Source: Microbacterium maritypicum MF109 (GTDB taxonomy: Bacteria; Actinomycetota; Actinomycetes; Actinomycetales; Microbacteriaceae). Taken from it: 64,000 bases of DNA. The notes beneath the pieces are model-generated. The model worked only from the letters and a program-made list of their open reading frames with translations, ran no database searches and had not been told where the DNA came from. Position 1 is the stretch's first letter, and every line of letters starts with the position of its first letter. The stretch is from positions 121,967-185,966 of the forward strand of contig NZ_ATAO01000250.1 in NCBI RefSeq assembly GCF_000455825.1. The letters are read 5' to 3'. The position numbers and the translations under genes are program-made. This document shows, one piece after another, positions 50,453-58,260 of the stretch.

Positions 50453-51652
50453 GTGAACATCGTCGTCGGAGTCACGGGCGGCATCGCCGCGTACAAGACG
50501 GTGCACCTCGTGCGCCTGCTCACGAAGGGTGGGCACGACGTGACCGTGGTGCCCACCGAGGATGCGTTGCGCTTCGTGGGATTGCCCACATGGGAGGCGA
50601 TCAGTCGGCACCCGGTCACCACGAGCGTGCACGAGGATGTGGCGAAGGTGCGGCACGTGGCTCTCGGTCAAGCCGCCGAGCTGGTGATCGTGGCACCCGC
50701 GACCGCGAACTCCCTCGCGAAGATCACCGCGGGCCTCGCCGACGACCTGCTGGGCACCACGCTGCTCGCCACCGAGGCCCCGGTGCTGCTCGCTCCGGCG
50801 ATGCACGCGGAGATGTGGCGGAATCGCGCGACACAGGCGAACATCGCCACGCTGCGTGAGCGCGGCGTCCACATCGTCGGCCCGGCCGACGGAGAGCTCG
50901 CCGGCGGTGACAGTGGACCCGGCCGCATGTCGGAGCCGGAGGACATCTTCGCCGCGGCGCAGGCGCTGCTGGCCCCCGGTGACCTCGCCGGGGTGCGGGT
51001 CGTGGTGTCGGCCGGCGGCACGCGGGAGCCGATCGACCCCGTGCGCTTCCTGGGCAACCGCTCCAGCGGTCGGCAAGGCGCGGCTCTCGCGGCCGAAGCC
51101 GCCGCGCGCGGCGCCGAGGTCACCCTGGTCTCGGCCAACATCTCGGGCGATGTGCTCGCCGAGGTGCGGCATCCGTCGATCCGCATCGTGCCGGTCGGCG
51201 CGGCGGCGGAGCTCTCCGCGGCGATGAAGCGGGAATCCGCCGACGCCGACGTGGTCGTCATGGCCGCGGCGGTCGCGGACTACCGCCCGGTCGAGGTGTC
51301 GGAACGCAAGCTCACCAAGGAGGGCGGCGGGATTCCGGCCATCGAGCTGGTCGAGAACGAGGACATCGTCGCGGCACTCGCCTCGTCACGCCGACCGGGG
51401 CAGTTCGTCGTCGGTTTCGCCGCGGAGACCCCGGAGGACGAAGCCGAACTGCTCGCCCGCGCGCGCGGCAAGCAGCGGCGCAAGGGCGTCGACCTGCTGG
51501 TGGTGAACGAGGTCGGCTGGGAGCGCGGGTTCGAGTCCGCCGAGAACGCGGTGCACATCCTCGGGCCGGGTGGTGTCGACGCCGGGGTGGCATCGGGGTC
51601 CAAGCGCGCCGTCGCGGCGGCGATCTGGGATGCCGTCCGGCGCGAGCGCTGA
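50453..51652 (+). CDS. coaBC: Phosphopantothenoylcysteine decarboxylase / phosphopantothenate-cysteine ligase
   Basis: A 399-residue bifunctional coenzyme A biosynthesis enzyme. The N-terminal flavin decarboxylase (CoaC) has VGVTGGIAAYK, the substrate-binding APAMHAEMWRN and a Cys-free lid region GPADGELAGGDSGPGRM. The C-terminal ligase (CoaB) has VVSAGGTREPIDPVRFLGNRSSGRQG and AAAVADYRP. It joins cysteine to 4'-phosphopantothenate, then decarboxylates it. The GTG start giving VNIVVGVTGG fits family N termini; an ATG 21 bases upstream is possible. Confidence 0.95.
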   Translation: MNIVVGVTGGIAAYKTVHLVRLLTKGGHDVTVVPTEDALRFVGLPTWEAISRHPVTTSVHEDVAKVRHVALGQAAELVIVAPATANSLAKITAGLADDLLGTTLLATEAPVLLAPAMHAEMWRNRATQANIATLRERGVHIVGPADGELAGGDSGPGRMSEPEDIFAAAQALLAPGDLAGVRVVVSAGGTREPIDPVRFLGNRSSGRQGAALAAEAAARGAEVTLVSANISGDVLAEVRHPSIRIVPVGAAAELSAAMKRESADADVVVMAAAVADYRPVEVSERKLTKEGGGIPAIELVENEDIVAALASSRRPGQFVVGFAAETPEDEAELLARARGKQRRKGVDLLVVNEVGWERGFESAENAVHILGPGGVDAGVASGSKRAVAAAIWDAVRRER

Positions 51653-51710
51653 GCGCAGGATCGGCGACGGCGGGCGGGGGAACGGACTGGAGGAGAATCT
51701 CGGCGAGTGC

Positions 51711-51735
51711 TAAACTTGAGTCAACACAACTCAAC
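51711..51735 (+). promoter_or_regulatory. clpB promoter -10 with HAIR operator
   Basis: TAAACT (51711-51716) is the probable -10. HAIR follows as CTTGAGT (51715-51721), 7 bases, ACTCAAC (51729-51735), one mismatch from consensus. It begins at base 5 of the -10, exactly as at dnaK. Immediately upstream GAGTGCTAA (51705-51713) equals one half of a CIRCE element, but the other half is missing. Confidence 0.85.
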
Positions 51736-51801
51736 TTTGATCCCGCCTCCCGATCCGGCAGGCGGGAGACGACCAGAAGGAGCATCTCCAAGGAGGAGCG
51801 C

Positions 51802-54012
51802 ATGACCACCCCGCAGACCGGCAACCAGAACCAAGAGCAGCAGTCCGCCCTCGAGCAGTTCGGCATCAACCTGACCGACCGCGCCCGCGAGGGCAAGCTC
51901 GACCCCGTGATCGGACGAGACAGCGAGATCCGTCGCGTCAGTCAGGTGCTCACCCGCCGCACGAAGAACAACCCCGTGCTGATCGGTGAGCCGGGCGTCG
52001 GCAAGACCGCCGTCGTCGAAGGACTCGCCCAGCGCATCGTCGCGGGCGATGTCGCCGAGTCCCTCAAGGACAAGGAGCTGGTCACCCTCGACATCTCCGC
52101 CCTCGTGGCCGGCGCGATGTACCGCGGGCAGTTCGAGGAGCGGCTGAAGCAGGTGCTCAAGGAGATCACCGAGTCCGACGGACAGGTCATCACGTTCATC
52201 GACGAGCTGCACGTGCTGATGGGTGCCGGCGGTGGCGAGGGGTCGGTCGCGGCCTCCAACATGCTCAAGCCCATGCTGGCCCGCGGTGAACTGCGCCTGA
52301 TCGGCGCGACCACTCTCAACGAGTATCGCGAGTTCATCGAGAAGGACGCCGCCCTCGAGCGCCGCTTCCAGCAGGTCTACGTCGGAGAGCCCTCGGTCGA
52401 GGACACGATCGCGATCCTCCGCGGACTCAAGGGCCGCTACGAGGCCCACCACGGGGTCACGATCTCCGACAGCGCCCTCGTCGCCGCCGCCGCACTCTCG
52501 AGCCGCTATCTTCCCGCGCGCCAGCTTCCCGACAAGGCGATCGACCTGATCGACGAGTCGATGTCGCGGCTGAAGATGGAGATCGACTCGTCTCCGGTCG
52601 AGATCGATCAGCTCAAGCGCCAGGTCGACCGCATGAAGCTCGAAGAGCTCGCGCTCAAGCGGGAGAAGGACGCCGCCTCCAAGGAGCGTCTGAGTGCCCT
52701 GCGCGAGCAACTCGTCGGCATGGAGAAGCAGCTCGCCGAGCTCGAGGCCCGGTGGGCGCGAGAGCGGCAGGGGCTGAACCGGGTCGGTGAGCTGAAGAAG
52801 CAGCTCGACGACGCGATCACCCAGCGTGACCTCGCCATGCGCAACGCCGACTACACGAAGGCCTCGAAGCTGGAGTACGAGACCATCAAGCGTCTGGAGC
52901 GCGACATCGCCGAGGCCGAGCAGGCCGAGGCCGCGACGCCGGCGGAACCCCGCATGGTCAACGAACAGGTCACCGACGAGGACATCGCCGCCGTGATCGC
53001 CGCGTGGACGGGTATCCCTGTCGGGCGTCTGCTGCAGGGTGAGAGCGAGAAGCTGCTGCACCTGGAGCAGGAGCTCGGCAAGCGCCTGATCGGTCAGAAG
53101 GACGCCGTGAAGGCCGTATCGGATGCCGTGCGCCGTTCGCGTGCGGGTATCAGCGACCCCGGTCGGCCGACCGGATCGTTCCTGTTCCTCGGCCCCACCG
53201 GTGTCGGAAAGACCGAGCTGGCCAAGGCGCTGGCCGAGTTCCTCTTCGACGACGAGCACGCCATGGTGCGCATCGACATGTCGGAGTACGGCGAGAAGCA
53301 CTCGGTCTCGCGACTCGTCGGTGCCCCTCCCGGATACATCGGATACGAGCAGGGCGGTCAGCTGACCGAGGCCGTGCGACGTCGCCCGTACAGCGTGATC
53401 CTGCTCGACGAGGTCGAGAAGGCGCACCCCGAGGTGTTCGACGTGCTGCTGCAGGTGCTCGACGACGGTCGCCTGACCGACGGTCAGGGGCGCACGGTCG
53501 ACTTCTCGAATGTGATCCTGATCCTCACGTCGAACCTGGGATCGCCGATCCTCATCGACCCGGTGCTCGCACCCGATGAGAAGCGCGATCAGGTCATGGC
53601 CCTGGTGCGGCAGGCATTCCGTCCGGAATTCCTGAACCGACTCGACGACATCGTGATGTTCTCGGCCCTGAGCGAGGACGACCTCGCCCAGATCGTGGAG
53701 CTCTCGGTCGACCAGCTGCACGACCGGCTGCGCGACCGTCGCCTCACACTCGCCGTCACCCCCGATGCGCGGGCCTGGCTCGCCGAGCGCGGGTACGACC
53801 CCATGTTCGGTGCGCGACCGCTGCGCCGCCTCATCCAGAGCGAGGTGCAGAACAAGCTCGCCACCGCGCTGCTCTCGGGCAACGTGCACGACGGCGACAC
53901 CGTGCGGGTCGACGTGGCCGCCGACGGGGCGGGCCTCGTGCTCACCTCGACGACGCCCGACCCCGAGCCGGAGGAAGACGACGTGATCGAGGCCGAACTG
54001 CTCGAGGACTGA
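51802..54012 (+). CDS. clpB: Disaggregase ClpB lacking the N-terminal domain
   Basis: A 736-residue Hsp100 AAA+ protein. It has the first ATPase domain with GEPGVGKTAVVEG (62-74), a coiled-coil M domain (about 265-400), the second ATPase domain with GPTGVGKTELAK (from 464), and an acidic tail. The roughly 140-residue Clp N domain of standard ClpB (about 860 residues) is absent; the protein begins only 35 residues before the first ATPase domain. The start is solid (AAGGAGGAG before ATG) and the HAIR promoter lies close upstream, so this is the native form. It should cooperate with DnaK in dissolving aggregates under HspR control. Confidence 0.95.
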   Translation: MTTPQTGNQNQEQQSALEQFGINLTDRAREGKLDPVIGRDSEIRRVSQVLTRRTKNNPVLIGEPGVGKTAVVEGLAQRIVAGDVAESLKDKELVTLDISALVAGAMYRGQFEERLKQVLKEITESDGQVITFIDELHVLMGAGGGEGSVAASNMLKPMLARGELRLIGATTLNEYREFIEKDAALERRFQQVYVGEPSVEDTIAILRGLKGRYEAHHGVTISDSALVAAAALSSRYLPARQLPDKAIDLIDESMSRLKMEIDSSPVEIDQLKRQVDRMKLEELALKREKDAASKERLSALREQLVGMEKQLAELEARWARERQGLNRVGELKKQLDDAITQRDLAMRNADYTKASKLEYETIKRLERDIAEAEQAEAATPAEPRMVNEQVTDEDIAAVIAAWTGIPVGRLLQGESEKLLHLEQELGKRLIGQKDAVKAVSDAVRRSRAGISDPGRPTGSFLFLGPTGVGKTELAKALAEFLFDDEHAMVRIDMSEYGEKHSVSRLVGAPPGYIGYEQGGQLTEAVRRRPYSVILLDEVEKAHPEVFDVLLQVLDDGRLTDGQGRTVDFSNVILILTSNLGSPILIDPVLAPDEKRDQVMALVRQAFRPEFLNRLDDIVMFSALSEDDLAQIVELSVDQLHDRLRDRRLTLAVTPDARAWLAERGYDPMFGARPLRRLIQSEVQNKLATALLSGNVHDGDTVRVDVAADGAGLVLTSTTPDPEPEEDDVIEAELLED

Positions 54013-54066
54013 GCTGCTCGAGGACTGAGCTGGTCGAGGACTGAGCTGCTCAAGGGCTGAGCTGAG
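53998..54066 (+). repeat. 16-bp tandem repeat spanning the clpB stop codon
   Basis: Four head-to-tail copies of CTGCTCGAGGACTGAG or close variants (53998, 54014, 54030, 54046) plus a partial fifth. The first copy holds the last clpB codons and stop; the rest are untranslated. Confidence 0.92.
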
Positions 54067-54070
54067 ACGC

Positions 54071-54113
54071 ACAGCAGAGGGGCTCGTGGATGATCCACGG
54101 GCCCCTCTGCTGT
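54071..54113 (+). terminator. Terminator after clpB, convergent with the UvrA paralogue
   Basis: ACAGCAGAGGGGC (54071-54083) pairs with 54101-54113 (13 bp), and an inner stem CGTGGA/TCCACG (54085-54090 with 54094-54099) caps it. Placed between convergent genes, it may stop both. Confidence 0.88.
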
Positions 54114-54128
54114 CTGATGCGCCCTGCT

Positions 54129-56405
54129 TCAGGGATGCGGGCGAGACGCTGCCGCGAGCGCCCGACCGGTGAGGGAGTCGTCGTCGCCCGAGATCTCTGC
54201 CGGAGTGCCGGTGAAGATCAGCTGACCGCCATCGGAACCGGCACCCGGACCGATGTCGACGACGTGGTCGGCGCGGGCGACCACGCGCAGATTGTGCTCG
54301 ACCACGACCAGCGTCGCCCCCTCGTCGAGCAGATCGTCGAAGAGGGCGTTGACGGTGTCGACGTCGGTCGGATGCAGTCCTGAGGTCGGCTCGTCGAGGA
54401 TGATGCGGTCGGCGCGATCGCGTTGCGGTTCGCTGAGGTGCCGGGCCAGCAGCAGCCGTTGCTTCTCGCCGCCGGAGAGGGTGTCGAGCGAGCGTCCGAC
54501 CGGGATGTAGCTCAGGCCGGTGCGCTGCACCCAGTCCAGCGCGTCGACCACGTCCGGGTGGTCGGAGAAGAGCGCGCTGACCTCGGCCGGCGTCGACGCC
54601 AGCACGTCGGCGATCGAGGAGCCGTCGACCTGCACGCCGAGCGCGGTCTCATTGAAACGCAGCCCTCCGCAGGCATCGCACGGGAGGGAGACGTCGTCGA
54701 GGAATGCGAGCTCGGTCGTGATGTGTCCACGGCCGCGGCAGGTGGGGCACGCCCCACGGGAGTTGAAGCTGAACCAGGAGGCATCGAGCCCTGAGGAGCG
54801 TGCGAACACCTCGCGCACCGTGTCGGCGATACGCAGCATGCTCAGCGTCGTCGACCGCGCTCCGCCCCGCAGCGGGTCCTGCCCGACGACCGTGAACTCC
54901 GGGTGCTGGCGCGGCAGCTCGGCGGTCGCGAAGGAACTCTTGCCCGACCCCGCGACCCCTGTGACGGCGGTGAGCACGCCGAGCGGGATGTCGACGTCGA
55001 ACCCGCGGAGGTTGTGCGCGCGCGCATTCCGCACGGCGACGCGGCCCGAGGGAGTCCGCGTCGTCGCACGGATCGTCAGCGGCTCGGCGAGCACACGCCC
55101 CGTGAGGGTGTCGGCGGCGCGGAGCGCTGCGGGGGTGCCCTCGAACTGCACGATGCCGCCGCCGGAGCCCGCCCCCGGCCCGAGGTCGACGACGTGATCG
55201 GCGACCGCGATCACCTGCGGATGATGCTCGACGACGAGGATGGTGTTGCCGGCGTCGCGCAGCCGCTGCAGCAGGGCCACCAGCCGCTGGATGTCGGCGG
55301 GGTGCAATCCGGTGCTGGGCTCGTCGAACACGTAGGTGACGTCGGTGAGGGCGCTGCCGAGGTGTCGCACGATCTTGACGCGCTGAGCCTCACCGCCGGA
55401 CAACGTGGCCGATTCGCGGTCGAGCGTGAGGTAGCCGAGGCCCACCGAGAGCAGGGCATCGAGCACGTGGCGGACACCGTCGACGGCCGGGGCGACGCGG
55501 GGATCGTCGAACTCGCCGAGCAGGGCATGCAGGTCGGACACAGGCATGCGCATCCAGTCCACGATCGAGCGTCCGTCGATCAGGCTCTCCCGCGCTGCCG
55601 CGTTCACCCGCGCACCGTGGCAGTCCGGGCATGTGTGATGTGTCACGAGCCGGTCGAGCTCCTCGCGCACCGAGGCCGACATCTTCACCGGGCGCTGCTT
55701 CAGGAACACATCGCGCATGCGCGTGATCACCCCGTCGAACCGGGCGCTCTGCGGGAACCGCGGATCGGGGTCGTCGAGCTTGAGCTTGTCGGCGTAGAGG
55801 AACTGGTCCATCTCCTCGGCCGTGTAGTCCTTGAGCGGCTTCTGGCGGTCGAACAGTCCGCAGTACGCGAAGCGCTTCCACCGGTACACCCCGGGGCGGA
55901 ACAGGCTGAACCGGACCGGTCCCTCGTCGATGTTCTTCTCGGGGTCGATAAGCGCGTCGATGTCGATGTCGTACACCGTGCCGAGGCCTTCGCAGGTCGG
56001 GCACATGCCGGACGGGTCGTTGAACGAGTAGGCGGGGGAGTAGCCGGCGGAGGGCTCGCCGACGCGTGAGAAGACCAGGCGCACCAGCGATGCCAGGTCG
56101 GTCGCGGTCGCCACGGTCGAGCGTGCGTTGCCCGTGAACCGGCGCTGGTCGATCAGGACCGTGAAGGTCAGCCCGTCCATGGCCTGCACGTCGGGTGCGG
56201 GCATCTGCGGCAGCCGGGCACGGATGAAGGTCGAATAGGAGTCGTTGACGAGTCGCTGCGCCTCGGCGGCGATCGTGTCGAGCACGAGGGACGACTTGCC
56301 CGAACCCGAGACGCCGGTGAAGACGGTCAGCAGCTTCTTGGGAACGTCGACGGAGACGTCGCGGAGATTGTTCGTCCGCGCGCCGGTGATGCGGAGGAGG
56401 TCCAT
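54129..56405 (-). CDS. UvrA paralogue, ABC-ATPase of the drug-resistance (DrrC-like) type
   Basis: A 758-residue protein with two UvrA-type ATPase halves. Walker A motifs are GVSGSGKSS (31-39) and GVAGSGKSS; ABC signatures LSGGEAQR and LSGGEKQR; zinc clusters CPTC, CPDC and CPTC...CDAC are present. It is about 200 residues shorter than housekeeping UvrA, consistent with loss of the UvrB-binding region. Short UvrA-like proteins such as Streptomyces DrrC (similar length) protect DNA from intercalating antibiotics. No antibiotic genes are nearby, so resistance or lesion sensing is inferred. Start taken as ATG at 56405; GTG at 56411 is possible. Confidence 0.9.
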   Translation of the reverse strand: MDLLRITGARTNNLRDVSVDVPKKLLTVFTGVSGSGKSSLVLDTIAAEAQRLVNDSYSTFIRARLPQMPAPDVQAMDGLTFTVLIDQRRFTGNARSTVATATDLASLVRLVFSRVGEPSAGYSPAYSFNDPSGMCPTCEGLGTVYDIDIDALIDPEKNIDEGPVRFSLFRPGVYRWKRFAYCGLFDRQKPLKDYTAEEMDQFLYADKLKLDDPDPRFPQSARFDGVITRMRDVFLKQRPVKMSASVREELDRLVTHHTCPDCHGARVNAAARESLIDGRSIVDWMRMPVSDLHALLGEFDDPRVAPAVDGVRHVLDALLSVGLGYLTLDRESATLSGGEAQRVKIVRHLGSALTDVTYVFDEPSTGLHPADIQRLVALLQRLRDAGNTILVVEHHPQVIAVADHVVDLGPGAGSGGGIVQFEGTPAALRAADTLTGRVLAEPLTIRATTRTPSGRVAVRNARAHNLRGFDVDIPLGVLTAVTGVAGSGKSSFATAELPRQHPEFTVVGQDPLRGGARSTTLSMLRIADTVREVFARSSGLDASWFSFNSRGACPTCRGRGHITTELAFLDDVSLPCDACGGLRFNETALGVQVDGSSIADVLASTPAEVSALFSDHPDVVDALDWVQRTGLSYIPVGRSLDTLSGGEKQRLLLARHLSEPQRDRADRIILDEPTSGLHPTDVDTVNALFDDLLDEGATLVVVEHNLRVVARADHVVDIGPGAGSDGGQLIFTGTPAEISGDDDSLTGRALAAASRPHP

Positions 56406-56476
56406 CCGCACACGCTAACGGGGCCCCCGGACAATCCGGAGGCCCCGTCGGTGCAGAGGTGTCGAGAGCGCGGAGG

Positions 56477-57064
56477 TCAGGCGCTGAGGATGACCGTCTC
56501 GGCGATCGGGCGACGTACGCGCGGAGCGACCTCGCGCTCCTGCAGCACCTCGGGCAGAGCCTCGATGTCGCCGAACTCGCCGACGGCGAAGACCGTGAAG
56601 GGCACGAAGCGCTCCTCGAGGTCGGCGAACTCGCGGACGACCTCGGGATCGAAGCCGCTCATCTGGTGCACGACCAGGCCGTCGTGGTGTGCCTGCACCG
56701 AGAAGTGCGCGACCGCCTGGCCGAGGTCGTAGAGGGCATGCGTGATCGGGGTGCCGTCGGCCGTGGCCGTCTCGGCGATCGCGACGACGAGAACGGCCGC
56801 GTTGCCCGCCCAGGCCTGGTTGAAGCCCATCAGGGCGTCGACGACCTGCGCGTGCAGCGCGGTGCCGCGACGGGCGACGATGAAGCGCCAGGGCTGCGTG
56901 TTGTTGGCGGACGGCGTCCAGCGGGCGGCCTCGAGAGCGGTGGCGAGCTTGGCCTCGTCGATCGAGCTCTGCGCGTCGAAGGCGCGGGGGCTCCAGCGGC
57001 CGGCGAGGACGTCGAGGACGGGGTGCTCGGTCGGTGCGGTGCGGTCGATGACGGGAGTGCTCAC
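56477..57064 (-). CDS. Nitroreductase family protein
   Basis: A 195-residue flavoprotein of the nitroreductase fold. It has RWSPRAFDA near the start, the FMN-binding ARWTPSANNTQPWRFIVA and VFAVGEFGD near the end. It begins with GTG preceded by AAAGG. Such enzymes reduce nitro groups, quinones or flavins with NAD(P)H. It is divergent from nothing and lies downstream of the LysR gene on the same strand, which may or may not control it. Confidence 0.9.
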   Translation of the reverse strand: MSTPVIDRTAPTEHPVLDVLAGRWSPRAFDAQSSIDEAKLATALEAARWTPSANNTQPWRFIVARRGTALHAQVVDALMGFNQAWAGNAAVLVVAIAETATADGTPITHALYDLGQAVAHFSVQAHHDGLVVHQMSGFDPEVVREFADLEERFVPFTVFAVGEFGDIEALPEVLQEREVAPRVRRPIAETVILSA

Positions 57065-57204
57065 AGAAGTGCCTTTCGGAAGGAGGGGATCGGACTCCTT
57101 CGTCCGGGTACACGGGTGCCAACAGATGCATGTGCATGCATATTCCCGGGGATTCCTCCGTGTCGGCGCCGGACGGCGTCCGGTCGGACAGCGAGGTCGT
57201 GCAT

Positions 57205-58113
57205 TCAGACCGGGAGATTGTGCGACGCCGCGTCGGCCAGCGCACTGCGCACCGCGCGGATCGAGGGGGCATCGGCCGACACCCGCCGTGCCGAGGAGAA
57301 GATCTCGCGCCGCGGTTCGTGGGGGAGGGGTGCCAGATCGACGGTCGGGGTGTCGCCCGCCCAGACGAGCTCCGGCAGCAATCCGACGGCGAGCCCGGCA
57401 TGGATCAGCCGCACGTGCGCGGTGAGGTCGGCGATCTCGAAGCGCACGTCGGGCTCGAACCCCGCGGTGCGGCAGAGCTGCTCGGCCCAGGCGCGGGAGG
57501 CGGTGCCGGCGGGTTCGAGCACCCAGGGCTCCTCGCGCGTCGACCAGAGCTCGGCGAGCGCATCCGCATGCCGTGGTGCTCCGGGCCGTCGGGCGAGCGC
57601 GATCGCATCGTGCGCGAGCATCACCCGGTCGAGGTCGGCGTGGATCGGTCGGGTGTGCCCCGGGTACTGCTCGGCGAGGATCAGGTCGAAGTCGCGGCTG
57701 GACACCCCGACCAGCCCGGTCTCCGGATCGCACTCGGTGACCTCGACGCGCAGGGCCGGATGTCGGTCCTTAAGAGCCTCGAGAGCCCGCGGGAGCAGGG
57801 AGTGCGCCGTCGACTGGAACACCGCGATGCCCACGGTCCCGGTCACCTCGGTGAGCGATTCGGCCACGGCGACCTCGGCGTGCTCGAGCTGATCGAGGAT
57901 GCCGATGGCCTCGGCGACGAGCACGTTCCCCTGGGGCGTGAACTGCACTCCACGCCCCACGCGTCGCAGCAGCGGCACACCCACATCCCGCTCCAGGGCG
58001 CTCAGCTGCTGCGACACCGAGGCCTTGCTGTACGAGAGGGCGTCGGCCACTGCCGACAGCGTTCCGCGGCGCGAGAGCTCCACGAGCATCCGCAGTCTGT
58101 TGACGTCCAGCAC
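57205..58113 (-). CDS. LysR-family transcriptional regulator
   Basis: A 302-residue LysR protein. The N-terminal winged helix reads RLRMLVELSRRGTLSAVADAL and SYSKASVSQQLSALERDVGVPLL (in part). A two-lobe effector domain follows with RVEVTECDPETGL and LIHAGLAVGLLPEL. It is divergent from putA, with a short inverted repeat (58138-58156) between them, so control of proline catabolism is the simplest inference. Confidence 0.93.
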   Translation of the reverse strand: MLDVNRLRMLVELSRRGTLSAVADALSYSKASVSQQLSALERDVGVPLLRRVGRGVQFTPQGNVLVAEAIGILDQLEHAEVAVAESLTEVTGTVGIAVFQSTAHSLLPRALEALKDRHPALRVEVTECDPETGLVGVSSRDFDLILAEQYPGHTRPIHADLDRVMLAHDAIALARRPGAPRHADALAELWSTREEPWVLEPAGTASRAWAEQLCRTAGFEPDVRFEIADLTAHVRLIHAGLAVGLLPELVWAGDTPTVDLAPLPHEPRREIFSSARRVSADAPSIRAVRSALADAASHNLPV

Positions 58114-58137
58114 AGTGGTCCCTTGCTCTGCGGATAT

Positions 58138-58156
58138 TGTTCAGCTTGAGTGAACA
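58138..58156 (+). promoter_or_regulatory. Inverted repeat between LysR gene and putA
   Basis: TGTTCA (58138-58143), 7 bases, TGAACA (58151-58156). The position 24 bases upstream of the LysR start and about 100 before putA fits a LysR binding box serving both genes. Confidence 0.6.
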
Positions 58157-58260
58157 GAATCCACGCAAATCGGTTGATAGACGGAGTCTACCGAGCGGCA
58201 GGACAATGAACCAGCCCGCACACGAAATCCCGGTGTGCGCTCTCTTGGAAGGTCCCACCG

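Noticed and set aside
51705..51713. CIRCE element (HrcA site) at the clpB promoter
   Set aside because: GAGTGCTAA matches one CIRCE half exactly, but the complementary half nine bases upstream is absent, so HrcA control is not supported. The adjacent HAIR element explains regulation.
53998..54066. CRISPR-like array after clpB
   Set aside because: The units are directly adjacent with no spacers and there are no cas genes; it is a simple tandem repeat.
58145..58151. HAIR element before putA
   Set aside because: CTTGAGT is present, but the right arm ACTCAAG is missing at the required spacing. The bases belong to the TGTTCA-N7-TGAACA repeat instead.
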